Positions 36,767-46,195 of a stretch of DNA of 64,000 nucleotides are shown here, piece after piece. Origin of the DNA: Psychrobacter aquimaris. Its GTDB lineage: Bacteria; Pseudomonadota; Gammaproteobacteria; Pseudomonadales; Moraxellaceae. The position numbers and the translations under genes were made by a program. Each line of letters begins with the position of its first letter. Position 1 is the first letter of the stretch. The stretch covers positions 1-64,000 of the forward strand of contig NZ_JABASR010000001.1 of NCBI RefSeq assembly GCF_016107525.1, read 5' to 3'. The notes under the pieces were generated by a model. That model saw nothing but the letters and a program-made list of their open reading frames with translations, did not search any database and was not told where the DNA came from.

Positions 36767-37384
36767 TAGGTATAAAATAAGTAATGACAGTATAAAAAAT
36801 TTATCAATAAATCTAAGCGTATTGAATATAAAAATTAGTATTGACTCTAATCACCCATACTTTTTTGGCTAAATTTGTTCTTAATAATATGAATTTAGCA
36901 AAACATCACTACTAGAACGCCTAATAGCGATATAAGTATCAAGTATCGGTGTAAGACTCTTCAGCATCAAAGATGTAGCTCAACCACAATCTTGATTAGT
37001 AAATTTAACGAGTAATTATAAACTATAGGGATAACCCCACAGTCAAGTAGTTGAGCGCAGGATTTATGGTTAGACACAGTAATATCAGCTTTTGTGAATA
37101 AATTAAATGCTGTCATGGCAAGCGCCATCTCCATTAACAGCTAATGCACAGTCATACAATGGACAATGAGAAATAATTGTAAACTTTTGTGAAAATAGCA
37201 TATCCATACAGATATTAAGGTCTTTAAACGATGATAAATAAGGCTTGTAAACAAAACAAAAATTTTAGCAACTATTAAGTGTGACCATTAACATAATTGC
37301 CCATTAAGGGTCTTGACCAACAGCTAATTGCCGCTGTATCCCCGTAATAGCTGCTAGTATTAACGGCTGTTACGACAATACTCA
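36767..37384. other. Intergenic region between the efflux operon and ispB
   Basis: This 618-bp stretch holds no credible gene. It is AT-rich, especially just upstream of the adaptor gene, where TATACT (minus strand, near 36790) could be a -10 element. No regulator gene or strong repeat was seen. Confidence 0.4.
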
Positions 37385-38410
37385 TTACAGCAAGCGTGCG
37401 CTAGCCAATTCAGTCAATTGATATAAGCCGGTACGATAACGATTGTCAGGTAGCGTACTCAGTGCTTGTTGCGCCAGCTTGGTTTCTTCCCATGCCCGCT
37501 GTTTACAGTAATCTAATGAGCCTGACCCACGTACCAATGCGATAAGTTGCTCAGCGTTCGGTGTCTTTCCTGTCTGTACAGCGACACGCAATTGCTCATA
37601 GCCTGCCTTGTCATTGTCTTTTAAGAGCTCAAGGGCTTTGATGGTAGGCAAGGTTGGCTTGCCTTCCGCCAAGTCATCACCAAGGTTTTTGCCCATCAGC
37701 TCGCTATCACCACTATAATCAAGAACATCATCTATAATTTGGAAGGCATTACCAAAGTGCTGACCAAAATCGCCTAAAGCCTGCATATGTTCTACTCTGT
37801 CTTGTAAAATCGCAGCGCCCTGAGTGGCCATCATAAACAGACGCGAGGTTTTACCGTCAATAATGCGTAAGTAGTCCTCTTCTGTCGCGGCAGGATTATG
37901 CTGATGCTGGAGCTGTAATACTTCACCTTCAGCAATATCACAGGTACCATCTGAAAATACCTGTAATAGTGGCAAGCTTTGAAAGCCAACTAATAAGTTG
38001 AAGGCACGAGCAATCAGATAGTCACCGACCAATACTGCGGTGGCATTGTCCCATGTGGCATTAGCCGTTGGCTTACCACGGCGCTGTCCTGACTCATCAA
38101 TTACATCATCATGAACCAAGGTCGCTGTATGCAGCATCTCGGTAATCGCTGCTAAATGCATGGCTTTTTCTGAGGGCTTGTCATCAAACATGCGTGCACA
38201 TAACAAGGTAATCAGCGGTCGCATGCGCTTGCCACCAGCATTAATCACATGCTGTGAGACGCTCATTACCAGTTGAACTTTGGAATTAAGACTGCCGAAT
38301 ACTTGCTTGTCCATAATCTCAAAATCATCCGCCACGATACTTTGAATATCCGCATAATTAGGCGTTGATTGAGTCATTGAATCTGTTTTATGTGAAGGGG
38401 TGCTGGTCAT
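37385..38410 (-). CDS. ispB: Octaprenyl diphosphate synthase
   Basis: The 341-residue trans-prenyltransferase makes the ubiquinone side chain from farnesyl diphosphate and isopentenyl diphosphate. The two aspartate-rich motifs are LVHDDVIDESGQRRGKPT and FQIIDDVLDYSG. GGKRMRPLI binds the pyrophosphate. It lies opposite to rplU, the arrangement common in gammaproteobacteria, where ispB neighbours rplU-rpmA. The first 12 residues before Met12 may not be part of the mature start. The adjoining 38411-38846 region carries only the divergent promoters. Confidence 0.94.
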   Translation of the reverse strand: MTSTPSHKTDSMTQSTPNYADIQSIVADDFEIMDKQVFGSLNSKVQLVMSVSQHVINAGGKRMRPLITLLCARMFDDKPSEKAMHLAAITEMLHTATLVHDDVIDESGQRRGKPTANATWDNATAVLVGDYLIARAFNLLVGFQSLPLLQVFSDGTCDIAEGEVLQLQHQHNPAATEEDYLRIIDGKTSRLFMMATQGAAILQDRVEHMQALGDFGQHFGNAFQIIDDVLDYSGDSELMGKNLGDDLAEGKPTLPTIKALELLKDNDKAGYEQLRVAVQTGKTPNAEQLIALVRGSGSLDYCKQRAWEETKLAQQALSTLPDNRYRTGLYQLTELASARLL

Positions 38411-38846
38411 AATAAATAGTCATATTAATAAGAATAAAGAGAATTTTTTATAGCCTTGGCTTTATAGATAGATAAGGCATTATTTTCTATAATAGCATAG
38501 CTAAGCCTTTAGATTGTCGGTTAAAACGTGCCTAGAACATCGCGAATATTTTTCACATAAGATTTACTATATATATAAATCGACATAAAAACTGTAAAAA
38601 TTGGCTGAAATCGCACTGATATAAATGATCATTTATCGGCTATATTTAAGGTCATACAAGAGATGTATAAAAGGCTGTAAGTCGCTGATTATATAAGTTA
38701 TAATAGCCGCTATTATTATATAGTGTTTTTTTTGTTGGAGTAGCATCTTGGATGCGCTCCTAATCAGCAATAGATATAATAAAAAGTGAGGTGGTTATTC
38801 ATGTAACTATCTTACAAAAATCAGTCAAACAAGTGAGATAGACGGC

Positions 38847-38875
38847 TTGCTTTTATGAGCAAAAAGCCGTAAAAT
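38847..38875 (+). promoter_or_regulatory. Candidate promoter of rplU-rpmA
   Basis: TTGCTT (38847-38852) and TAAAAT (38870-38875) are 17 bases apart. The leader to the rplU start would be about 80 nt. Further upstream, at about 38735-38760, GGAGTAGCATC and GATGCGCTCC form an imperfect hairpin of unknown role. Confidence 0.5.
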
Positions 38876-38962
38876 CTTGCCTTTAATTTTTCCCTGTCGT
38901 GTTCGTCGTAAAAGCGTTGGTATAACATCAGCCACGGCACACGGGTTAAACGGAGTCATACA

Positions 38963-39274
38963 ATGTACGCAGTAATCAAAACTGGTGGTAAACAGCACCG
39001 TGTAGTTGTCGATGAGTTGCTTAAAGTTGAACTACTAAAAGCAGAAACTGGCGCAACAATCAAATTCGAAGACGTATTGATGATTGTTGACGGTGAAACT
39101 GTCAAAATCGGTCAGCCTATCGTTGAAGGTGCTAGCGTTGAAGTTGAAGTGGTTGAACATGGTCGCGGCGAAAAAATCCGTATCGTCAAGCACAACCGTC
39201 GTAAGCATTATCACAAAGAGCAAGGTCACCGCCAATGGTATACCTTGTTAAAAATCAAAGCCATTAATGCCTAA
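38963..39274 (+). CDS. rplU: 50S ribosomal protein L21
   Basis: The 103-residue ribosomal protein has the standard length and start ([20 protein letters not shown]). The basic C-terminal block [16 protein letters not shown] binds 23S rRNA. GGAG lies before the start. It forms a two-gene operon with rpmA, 91 bp downstream. Confidence 0.98.
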   Translation: MYAVIKTGGKQHRVVVDELLKVELLKAETGATIKFEDVLMIVDGETVKIGQPIVEGASVEVEVVEHGRGEKIRIVKHNRRKHYHKEQGHRQWYTLLKIKAINA

Positions 39275-39365
39275 TTATCCACTTAGCAATTACTGCTAAA
39301 TAGCGCACTAAATGCTTAAGAGTTATCGCATCAGCGATAAGTCACATTAACAAGGAGATTTTCCC

Positions 39366-39623
39366 ATGGCACATAAGAAAGCTGCCGGTTCAAGCCGTAA
39401 TGGTCGTGATTCAAACCCAAAAATGCTCGGCGTAAAAATCTTTGGTGGTCAAACCATCGTTGCCGGTAACATCATCGTTCGTCAACGTGGTACAGAATTC
39501 CACGCAGGCGAAGGCGTTGGCATGGGTCGTGACCATACTTTATTTGCACTGAATGACGGTGTGGTAAAGTTTGCGACCAAAGGTAAGTTCAACCGTCGTT
39601 ATGTAATGGTTGAAAGCGCATAA
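39366..39623 (+). CDS. rpmA: 50S ribosomal protein L27
   Basis: The 85-residue ribosomal protein opens [20 protein letters not shown], the conserved N-terminal arm that reaches the peptidyl transferase centre, followed by [23 protein letters not shown] is its ribosome binding site. It follows rplU and ends before a strong terminator at 39672-39709. Confidence 0.98.
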   Translation: MAHKKAAGSSRNGRDSNPKMLGVKIFGGQTIVAGNIIVRQRGTEFHAGEGVGMGRDHTLFALNDGVVKFATKGKFNRRYVMVESA

Positions 39624-39671
39624 TTGCCCATCTAGGTTATTTTAGTCTTTGACTCAAATAATCCGATGACT

Positions 39672-39709
39672 AAAAAGCCTCTATTACCGTTCGGTAGTAG
39701 GGGCTTTTT
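39672..39709 (+). terminator. Terminator of rplU-rpmA
   Basis: AAAAAGCCTCTATTACC and GGTAGTAGGGGCTTTTT pair around GTTC with one G-U pair, followed by T residues. Confidence 0.88.
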
Positions 39710-39775
39710 GCTTAGTTGTTTTCGTCGTGGTTACGGATGCTAAAATAGCTTAACCCTGTTAAACAACGTTAGGAA

Positions 39776-39901
39776 ATGATGAATAGTCAAAAATTCACTA
39801 TCCATACGCTTTACGATTGTGCAGCCACTATGATCGAAAAAGTGGTCAAAAAAGCAGTTACAAGTGTGTATGGCAGCCGTAGTAAAGATTGCAAATCATG
39901 A
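39776..39901 (+). CDS. Possible small protein upstream of lolA (41 aa)
   Basis: A 41-codon frame starts MMNSQKFTIHTLYDCAATMI and ends KDCKS, with TTAGGA just before the tandem ATGs (39776 and 39779). Its TGA overlaps the ATG of the next small frame (ATGA). No family is recognised. The chain of overlaps down to lolA suggests coupled translation, but codon evidence is weak. Confidence 0.25.
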   Translation: MMNSQKFTIHTLYDCAATMIEKVVKKAVTSVYGSRSKDCKS

Positions 39902-40050
39902 CTAGGCGTGTAATAAAAAAACTGGCACACTGTCGTCATTGTTTATTAGCAGCTATTTTATGGTGGCTAGATAAACATTTATGGAAAGCAAAAATTTTAA
40001 TAAGAAGTTTTACTTTTAAGCGATTATGCATTTTTAGAGAGGATTTATGA
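39898..40050 (+). CDS. Possible small basic protein overlapping lolA (50 aa)
   Basis: A 50-codon frame reads MTRRVIKKLAHCRHCLLAAI and continues LWWLDKHLWKAKILIRSF; it is strongly basic with a short hydrophobic centre. It starts within ATGA at the preceding small frame's stop and ends in ATGA at the lolA start. It may be real or may only be leader sequence. No family is recognised. Confidence 0.25.
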   Translation: MTRRVIKKLAHCRHCLLAAILWWLDKHLWKAKILIRSFTFKRLCIFREDL

Positions 40051-40748
40051 TGACTTTACTAACGAAACAGACGACTACAAAAAAAACCTTAAAACAAAAA
40101 ATGATGAGCGGTGCTTTAACGGGTGTATTAATGACATCGCTTGGCGTCGCAGCGCCAATGATGGCTTTGAGCCAATCAGCTACTGCTGCACCAGCTGATA
40201 ATTTAACCGCTGCTAAGCGTTTAAACAAGCTGCTGACAAATACCAAAAGCATGACGGCTAATTTTAGCCAAACGACCAAAGGTGCAAGCAGTGGTACTTT
40301 TACTGGTACGATGAGTGTACAACGTCCAAATAACTTCCGCTGGGAAACAAAGTCGCCGTCACAGCAATTGATCGTTGCTAATGGTAACTCCATGTGGGTT
40401 TATGACAAGGACTTAGAGCAAGCAACTAAGCAAAACGTTGACAGCCAAGTTGGTAATACGCCAGCACTGCTGTTATCAGGCGACCCAAGCCAAATAGACA
40501 AGAATTTCAAAATTACCCAGCCATATGATAATAAAAACTACTACGTGCTGTATCCAAAATCAGATAGTGCCAGTTTTAAGAGCTTATCAATGAGTTTTAG
40601 CGGTGGTAAGCCAGTGATGATGGTGCTAAATGATAGCCTTGGTCAGACTACGTCCATCAAATTTAGCAGTATTAAGCTAAACCCAAGCGTCAGCAGTAGT
40701 CAGTTTAAGTTTACGCCACCAAAAGGCGTTGATGTTATCAATCAGTAA
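40047..40748 (+). CDS. lolA: Outer-membrane lipoprotein chaperone LolA
   Basis: The 233-residue periplasmic carrier takes lipoproteins from LolCDE to LolB. A signal peptide ends near ATAAPA (about residue 49); it is long at the N-terminus, and several lysines precede the hydrophobic core. The mature domain shows LNKLLTNTKSMTANFSQTTK, the typical FxWxxxxPxxQ motif (FRWETKSPSQQLIVANG) and LWVYDKDLEQ-type strands. AGAGAGGA precedes ATG at 40047. A terminator follows at 40820-40855. Confidence 0.94.
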   Translation: MMTLLTKQTTTKKTLKQKMMSGALTGVLMTSLGVAAPMMALSQSATAAPADNLTAAKRLNKLLTNTKSMTANFSQTTKGASSGTFTGTMSVQRPNNFRWETKSPSQQLIVANGNSMWVYDKDLEQATKQNVDSQVGNTPALLLSGDPSQIDKNFKITQPYDNKNYYVLYPKSDSASFKSLSMSFSGGKPVMMVLNDSLGQTTSIKFSSIKLNPSVSSSQFKFTPPKGVDVINQ

Positions 40749-40819
40749 CAGGTAGTTATCAAGAGCCAATTCTTAAAAGTTAATTCTTGAGAGCCAATCA
40801 AAGACTTTCTTGATTAAAT

Positions 40820-40855
40820 AAAAAAGACAGATCCTATGCGGTCTGTCTTTTTTTT
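40820..40855. terminator. Terminator between lolA and scpB
   Basis: AAAAAGACAGA and TCTGTCTTTTT pair around a 10-base loop with A and T flanks. It can serve both convergent genes. Confidence 0.88.
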
Positions 40856-40927
40856 AAGTGAGATTATCTGAAGAATAATGCTCAATCTCTCCCATATTAT
40901 GTTTCAAAGATTTAACGTTTTAAAGGC

Positions 40928-41542
40928 TCAAGACATCGCTTTGATGGCATTCATATCTGGCATCGGTGGTAACTCGCTCAACTCATTCAGTCCAAAGGCA
41001 TCTAAAAATTGTGGTGTGGTGTGTAGCAATGCTGGGCGACCTAGAGTATCTTTATAACCATCCTCTTTAATCCATCCTTTATCAAAAAGCTGGCGCAATA
41101 TATTGCTGGATAGCGTCACACCGCGCACGTGCTCTATGTCGCTACGGGTCACTGGCTGCTTATAGGCAATCACACTAAGCGTCTCAAGTAAGGCTTGGCT
41201 TAAGCGTTCTTGCCGCTGCGGGAAGATGCGTTGAATTAAGGCACTGTAGTTGTTCGCGATTTGCAGTCGATAACCGCTGGCAGTTTCGTGCAAGCTTAGC
41301 ACACCCATATCCAAGCGCTGTCCGAGTAGCGCCAAAGCCTGCGTAAGCTCTTTAGTGGTTAAAGATAGGTTTTTTCTTAAAACAGTGGCGGTGAGGGGCG
41401 TTTCTGACGCATGTAATAGCACTTCAATATGCTTGCTTATGTCTTCTAGATGCTGTCGCTGCTCATCGGTCAATGACAGTAAAGCGGTAGATAATGAAGA
41501 TGGTTTGTCATGATCTTGCTTGGTATTGTCAGTATCTGTCAT
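40928..41542 (-). CDS. scpB: Segregation and condensation protein B
   Basis: The 204-residue protein is a kleisin-associated winged-helix subunit of the Smc-ScpAB complex, which compacts and segregates the chromosome. Typical stretches are LSQALLETLSVIAYKQPVTR and DIEHVRGVTLSSNILRQL, followed by GRPALLHTTPQFLDAFGL. It follows scpA by 67 bp on the same strand; the pair is normally coexpressed. Confidence 0.94.
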   Translation of the reverse strand: MTDTDNTKQDHDKPSSLSTALLSLTDEQRQHLEDISKHIEVLLHASETPLTATVLRKNLSLTTKELTQALALLGQRLDMGVLSLHETASGYRLQIANNYSALIQRIFPQRQERLSQALLETLSVIAYKQPVTRSDIEHVRGVTLSSNILRQLFDKGWIKEDGYKDTLGRPALLHTTPQFLDAFGLNELSELPPMPDMNAIKAMS

Positions 41543-41609
41543 TAGAAAGTGACTCTTTTTAAATAATAATGTGTATCGATATTTATAGGAATAGACAAGT
41601 GGATAATAA

Positions 41610-42539
41610 CTAGGCCAACCACTGTAACGTTAAGGGTTTAGTATGACGGTCTTCAGCATCATCATTGTCAGTGGTAGGATGGCTTTCCAGATCAGCATTT
41701 ACGATACCAATCAACTGTCGTTTTATCAGCTCCAGTATGGCAACGAAGCTGACAACCACACCTATTTTACCTTGTGCTTTATCTAGTAGCTCATAAAAAG
41801 AGTGCTCGCCATCCGTGCTGAGTTGTCGGCTAATACTGGCAATACGATCAGCAAGGGGAACAGCATCGAATTTGATGGTATGCATTTGATAATCTGGTTG
41901 TAGCTGCATTTTAAATAAGCTATCAATCAAAAGGTTTGGCGAATAGCTTGGTAATTCAGCATTCATAACATCTTGACTGGGCATACTGACCATTGCTAAA
42001 AACACATCACGCTCAAGACGCACCAGATTATCTAAGCGTTGACTGGCTACTTTGATTTGTGCATATTCTTCAAGGCGCTCAATCAGCTCTGCTTTTGGAT
42101 CACGCTCATCGCTCGGAGTTTCAGGCTTGGGCAGCAACAGCTCAGTTTTAATCGCAATCAACGTTGACGCCATTAACAGATAATCACCGGCCAATTCAAA
42201 GTGTTCGGTATCTAATTCGCTGATATAAGCCAAATACTGCTCAGTAATGGGCAATATCGGCATTTGGGTCAGATCAACATTGTTTTTTTTGACCAAATAT
42301 AATAAAAAATCTAAGGGTCCGGCAAACTGCTCAAGCCAAATGGCAAACGCTTGCGGTGGTACATAGAGATCTTCTGGGAGATGTTGTACGGATGTCTGGT
42401 AAATGCGTAGAGACATATCATTGACAACTGAACTCTCGTGTTTGCGCTTGGTATCTAAAGGCTTAGGGGCTTGAAGCGCACTTAGAGAACAAGCTGCTTT
42501 TGGTAAAGCCGCTTGTTCATTTTTTAGCTCAGTCTGCAC
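41610..42539 (-). CDS. scpA: Segregation and condensation protein A
   Basis: The 309-residue kleisin bridges Smc heads. The conserved N-terminal block is WLEQFAGPLDFLLYLVKKNN, then VDLTQMPILPITEQYLAYI and DYLLMASTLIAIKTELLLPK. The C-terminal winged helix contains VVSFVAILELIKRQLI. The frame opens with GTG at 42539; Met42 (42416) is an alternative, since the first 40 residues are not conserved in the family. It stands between trpS and scpB on the minus strand. Confidence 0.92.
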   Translation of the reverse strand: MQTELKNEQAALPKAACSLSALQAPKPLDTKRKHESSVVNDMSLRIYQTSVQHLPEDLYVPPQAFAIWLEQFAGPLDFLLYLVKKNNVDLTQMPILPITEQYLAYISELDTEHFELAGDYLLMASTLIAIKTELLLPKPETPSDERDPKAELIERLEEYAQIKVASQRLDNLVRLERDVFLAMVSMPSQDVMNAELPSYSPNLLIDSLFKMQLQPDYQMHTIKFDAVPLADRIASISRQLSTDGEHSFYELLDKAQGKIGVVVSFVAILELIKRQLIGIVNADLESHPTTDNDDAEDRHTKPLTLQWLA

Positions 42540-42574
42540 GCTTAATATCCATCTTGGTTAACATCATCAAACGA

Positions 42575-43675
42575 TTATTTAAGTTTTGCAAGTGGACGGA
42601 TACCAATGGCACGACGAGTTTTGTCTAATTGCTTGTGACTATGGCGACGGGCTTTATCTGCACCCATTTGTAAGATCTCTTCTAGTTCTTTTGGGTTTGC
42701 CATCAGTTCTTGATAACGCTCACGGAACGGGGCTATTTCCGCATTTATTTTTTCAAACAACGCTTGTTTTGCATCGCCCCAGCCGATACCAGCGGCGAAC
42801 TGATCGCGCATATCAGCAATCTCTGTAGGAGTAGCAAAGGCTTTGTAAATCTCAAAAATAGCCGAATCGTCAGGATCTTTTGGCTCGGAAGGCAGTTGTG
42901 AGTTGGTCACAATTTTCATGATGGCTTTATGCATCTGTTTTTCGGCACTGACTTGTGGATTAGGCTCACCAAATAGCGGGATGGTGTTGCTATAGCTCTT
43001 ACTCATCTTGCGACCATCGAGACCCGTCAATAATGGGATATTGTCATCTACAACCGCAGCTGGTAAGGTGAACAGCGTTTTATAGCGATGGTTAAAGGTA
43101 CCAGCAATATCACGTGCCATTTCAACATGCTGAATTTGGTCGCGACCGACAGGTACATGTGTGGCGTTAAACATCAAGATATCTGCTGCCATGAGTACAG
43201 GATAGCCAAACAATCCCATATTAATACCTTGATCAGGGTCGACATCTTCTTTTTTCATATTAATATCGACTGCTGCTTTATAAGCATGAGCACGATTCAT
43301 TAAACCTTTGGCACAAGAACAGTTTAAAATCCATGCAAGCTCTGGTATTTCTGGTACATCTGATTGACGGTAAAAAGTGACGCGCTCAGGATCAAGACCA
43401 CAAGCAATCCAAGTCGCCGCAATGGCCTTGGTCGACTCATGAATAATAGCAGGATCATAACAGCCGATAATGCCATGGTAATCTGCTAAAAAGAAGAATG
43501 CTTCGTCGTCACTGTTTTGGATAGACTGAATGGCTGGACGAATCGCTCCAACGTAATTTCCTAAATGCAGAGTACCAGTCGGTTTGATGCCCGTTAAAAT
43601 ACGTTTGGCTTGTGTTGAGTGATCAGAAGCTTGGTTGTCAGAGTTCTGGTTAGCAGAAATATGATTATTATTCAT
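42575..43675 (-). CDS. trpS: Tryptophanyl-tRNA synthetase
   Basis: The 366-residue class I synthetase has the HIGH-type motif [10 protein letters not shown] and the KMSKS motif [24 protein letters not shown] and [17 protein letters not shown] are typical active-site blocks. A polar extension of about 22 residues precedes the family start; Met1 is kept because no better start is evident. It is upstream of scpA by 35 bp, probably in the same operon. Confidence 0.96.
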   Translation of the reverse strand: MNNNHISANQNSDNQASDHSTQAKRILTGIKPTGTLHLGNYVGAIRPAIQSIQNSDDEAFFFLADYHGIIGCYDPAIIHESTKAIAATWIACGLDPERVTFYRQSDVPEIPELAWILNCSCAKGLMNRAHAYKAAVDINMKKEDVDPDQGINMGLFGYPVLMAADILMFNATHVPVGRDQIQHVEMARDIAGTFNHRYKTLFTLPAAVVDDNIPLLTGLDGRKMSKSYSNTIPLFGEPNPQVSAEKQMHKAIMKIVTNSQLPSEPKDPDDSAIFEIYKAFATPTEIADMRDQFAAGIGWGDAKQALFEKINAEIAPFRERYQELMANPKELEEILQMGADKARRHSHKQLDKTRRAIGIRPLAKLK

Positions 43676-43830
43676 GGCAAATCCGTTATTTGGTTCATCA
43701 AAGTTTTATTTATAAAAGTTTCGTTTTTCAATTTATTATAAATTCATTGTTATTTATATACAGGCAATAGAAAAAATATGAGCTGCAAAGTATAGCAAAT
43801 TTCCTGTCGATTTTTCGTAGGAATAAGGTC

Positions 43831-44928
43831 TTACTTATAGATATCAGTTCGACCATCGGGACCATTCTTAAAACGACGATGGAACCACATCCACTGAGTG
43901 GGATCAATACGAATCAACCCTTCTAGCAACTCATTGACTCGCGTCGCATCAGCCACTTCGTCGTTACTTGGATAGTTTTGAATCTCTGGAGTAATCGTTA
44001 GGTGATAATGTGGGCGTTTGCCTTTGGGTAAACTGTCAGGCGTTTGCCGATAGGTATGCAGCGCCATTAGCGCTGGTGGACGTGCCTTGTCGCCCAATTT
44101 TGCCATGCGCCGTGATGCCGTAATAGTAGCTGCTGGCACACCAAAAAATGGTGCCATGACGCCTTGTTTTAAACCATAATCTTGGTCAGGTGAGTACCAA
44201 ATCACATGACCAGCTTTAATTGACTTAACAAAACTGCGCATGTCACGACTGGCTATTTGCTTGCCAAAAATATTGGTACGACCATTATAAATAAACCAGT
44301 CAAGCAGCGGGTTATTTTGTGTGCGATACATACAGTCTAAGGCAAAAAATTGGGCACAAAATAAACCACCCAGATCTAGCATGGTGTAATGAGCACCGAG
44401 TAAAATAACAGGCCGACCCTCATTCTGTGCATTGACAATGTGCTGCAATCCCGAAATTGAAACGGTACGAGTAAAAACGTTTGGACGATACCAAGCACAT
44501 AAAGTTTCAAACACGCCAATGCCCTGATTGACAAAGACTTGTTTTGCCATCAATTCGCGCTCGACGTCTGGTTTTTCTGGAAAGGCCAGTTTTAAGTTGA
44601 TAAGCGTATCACGCCGACGTGAGCCTGCCACTTTATAGATAAATATACCAAGCTTACGCCCCAGCCAAAACTGCCAACGTAGCGGCAAAAAGATGATGGG
44701 TAAGATCATTGCTGCTAATAGCCAAATGCCCCAATATTTAGGCAACAAAAACTGCCATTGAAAAGGTTTTTTTTCTATGGGTGCTGTGCGCTTATGGTTT
44801 TGGGTAATCGTTGGCATGCCAGCGGGTATCGCTGGGGACTTAGCATTAGCAGGCTGCTGCGTACTTGGCGGTGGCAGGCTGCTTTTGGTAGGTGGTTTGC
44901 TTGGGTCGTATTGTTCAGGCGCTTTCAT
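43831..44928 (-). CDS. lpxL: Lipid A lauroyl/myristoyl acyltransferase (LpxL/HtrB family)
   Basis: The 365-residue inner-membrane acyltransferase transfers acyl chains from ACP to lipid A precursors. The catalytic HxxxxD motif is GAHYTMLDLG. YRTQNNPLLDWFIYNGR and WYSPDQDYGLKQGVMAPFFG are hallmarks of the LpxL/LpxM family. A membrane anchor (IWLLAAMILPIIFLPLR) precedes the domain, and the first 55 residues are a Pro-rich extension. It stands alone between trpS and the rpsI terminator. Which acyl chain it adds is not determinable. Confidence 0.92.
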   Translation of the reverse strand: MKAPEQYDPSKPPTKSSLPPPSTQQPANAKSPAIPAGMPTITQNHKRTAPIEKKPFQWQFLLPKYWGIWLLAAMILPIIFLPLRWQFWLGRKLGIFIYKVAGSRRRDTLINLKLAFPEKPDVERELMAKQVFVNQGIGVFETLCAWYRPNVFTRTVSISGLQHIVNAQNEGRPVILLGAHYTMLDLGGLFCAQFFALDCMYRTQNNPLLDWFIYNGRTNIFGKQIASRDMRSFVKSIKAGHVIWYSPDQDYGLKQGVMAPFFGVPAATITASRRMAKLGDKARPPALMALHTYRQTPDSLPKGKRPHYHLTITPEIQNYPSNDEVADATRVNELLEGLIRIDPTQWMWFHRRFKNGPDGRTDIYK

Positions 44929-45037
44929 AACATTGTTACTAATAATGAAAAGTTATCATCATGATGGGGTAGTCAGCATGGCTTTACAAGGTGATTTATG
45001 CACAAAACCACTACCTAATGCAGAAATTATCAGCCAT

Positions 45038-45076
45038 AAAAAAACCTTATAAGCTGCGAACAGCTTATAAGGTTTT
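45038..45076 (-). terminator. Terminator of rplM-rpsI
   Basis: AAAACCTTATAAGCTG and CAGCTTATAAGGTTTT form a perfect 16-bp stem around CGAA, with a T-run on the minus strand. It lies 84 bp after the rpsI stop. Confidence 0.9.
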
Positions 45077-45159
45077 GCAAATCTACTCTTTTCTTTAATA
45101 TTGTGACTGTCGCTCTGAGATAAAGACAACAGCCGCATAAAGATAAGAGATAGCTTTGA

Positions 45160-45546
45160 TTAACGTTTCGAGAATTGTGGACGTTTACGTGCTTTACGTA
45201 GACCCAATTTCTTACGTTCAACTTGACGTGAGTCACGAGTAACAAAGCCAGCTGCTTTTAGTGCTGGTTTGTTGGCTTCGTTCAGCTCAATCAATGCACG
45301 CGTGATGCCGTGACGGATTGCACCAGCTTGACCACTAATACCGCCACCTTTTACAGTGATGTAAAGGTCATAAGCAGTAGGTGAGTCAAGTAATTCTAAA
45401 GGCTGACGAACAACCATACGTGAAGTTTCACGGCTAAAATACTCATCAAGTGGCTTGCCGTTAACAACGATGCTACCAGTACCTTTAGCTAAAAAGACAC
45501 GAGCAGTAGACGTCTTGCGGCGACCAGTTCCGTAATTGCGTTCCAT
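45160..45546 (-). CDS. rpsI: 30S ribosomal protein S9
   Basis: The 128-residue ribosomal protein starts [20 protein letters not shown] and ends [14 protein letters not shown], the C-terminal tail whose Lys-Arg contacts the P-site tRNA. It lies 10 bp after rplM; the two form the usual operon. Confidence 0.98.
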   Translation of the reverse strand: MERNYGTGRRKTSTARVFLAKGTGSIVVNGKPLDEYFSRETSRMVVRQPLELLDSPTAYDLYITVKGGGISGQAGAIRHGITRALIELNEANKPALKAAGFVTRDSRQVERKKLGLRKARKRPQFSKR

Positions 45547-45556
45547 AAGTATATCC

Positions 45557-45985
45557 TTAGATGTCTAGTTCTTTAGGTTGCTGTGCAGTATGTGGATGTT
45601 CAGTACCCGCATATAGCTTCAGCTTCTTGATCATCGCATAGCCAAGAGGGCCCTTTGGAAGCATACCCTTAACTGCTTTGTGTAGAACATCTTCAGGCTT
45701 ATTTGCAAGCAATTTACTGAAGTTGGTTTCCTTGATACCACCTGGGTAGCCACTGTGACGATAGTATTTTTTATCTTGCGCTTTTTTACCCGTTACCGTG
45801 ATTTTATCAGCATTGATGACAACAATAAAGTCACCAGTGTCAACGTGCGGCGTAAAAGAAGGCTTATGCTTGCCACGTAAGCGACTAGCGATTTGAGTGG
45901 CTAAGCGACCAAGGGTTTTGCCGTCAGCATCTACGACATACCAGTCATGGGTCACTTCAGCTGGTTTTGCACTAAGTGTTTTCAT
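45557..45985 (-). CDS. rplM: 50S ribosomal protein L13
   Basis: The 142-residue ribosomal protein has the family blocks [36 protein letters not shown] and [12 protein letters not shown]. It is first in the rplM-rpsI operon, with a strong promoter and a leader hairpin upstream. In E. coli L13 represses its own operon through the leader. Confidence 0.98.
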   Translation of the reverse strand: MKTLSAKPAEVTHDWYVVDADGKTLGRLATQIASRLRGKHKPSFTPHVDTGDFIVVINADKITVTGKKAQDKKYYRHSGYPGGIKETNFSKLLANKPEDVLHKAVKGMLPKGPLGYAMIKKLKLYAGTEHPHTAQQPKELDI

Positions 45986-46010
45986 GATAAAACCTTAAAA
46001 TTAGAATTCG

Positions 46011-46041
46011 TTGAGAGTTTAGCTGGGAACGGGGCTCTCAA
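46011..46041 (-). promoter_or_regulatory. Leader hairpin of rplM
   Basis: TTGAGAG (46011-46017) pairs with CTCTCAA (46035-46041) in the transcribed leader, with a 17-nt GC-rich loop and a U-run before it. It lies between the promoter and the rplM start. By analogy with L13 autoregulation in E. coli it could be the repressor site; that is inference. Confidence 0.4.
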
Positions 46042-46055
46042 AAAACAGACTGCAC

Positions 46056-46084
46056 ATTATAAGCAGTAGCGCCTACGCTTGCAA
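46056..46084 (-). promoter_or_regulatory. Promoter of rplM-rpsI
   Basis: On the minus strand TTGCAA (46084-46079) is followed after 17 bases by a perfect TATAAT (46061-46056). The leader would be about 65 nt. Strong match and typical position. Confidence 0.75.
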
Positions 46085-46195
46085 GCTGCATTGGGGTTTA
46101 TTTTCGCCTTATATACATTAAACTGCAGCGTTGGCCAGTTTTTAGCGGTTCTAAACATTTGTAAAATTTGTTAATGGCTTTCATTAACCCGACAA

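Noticed and set aside
44758..45052. Plus-strand frames opposite the start of lpxL
   Set aside because: They lie opposite the Pro-rich lpxL N-terminus, have no ribosome binding site and no family features.
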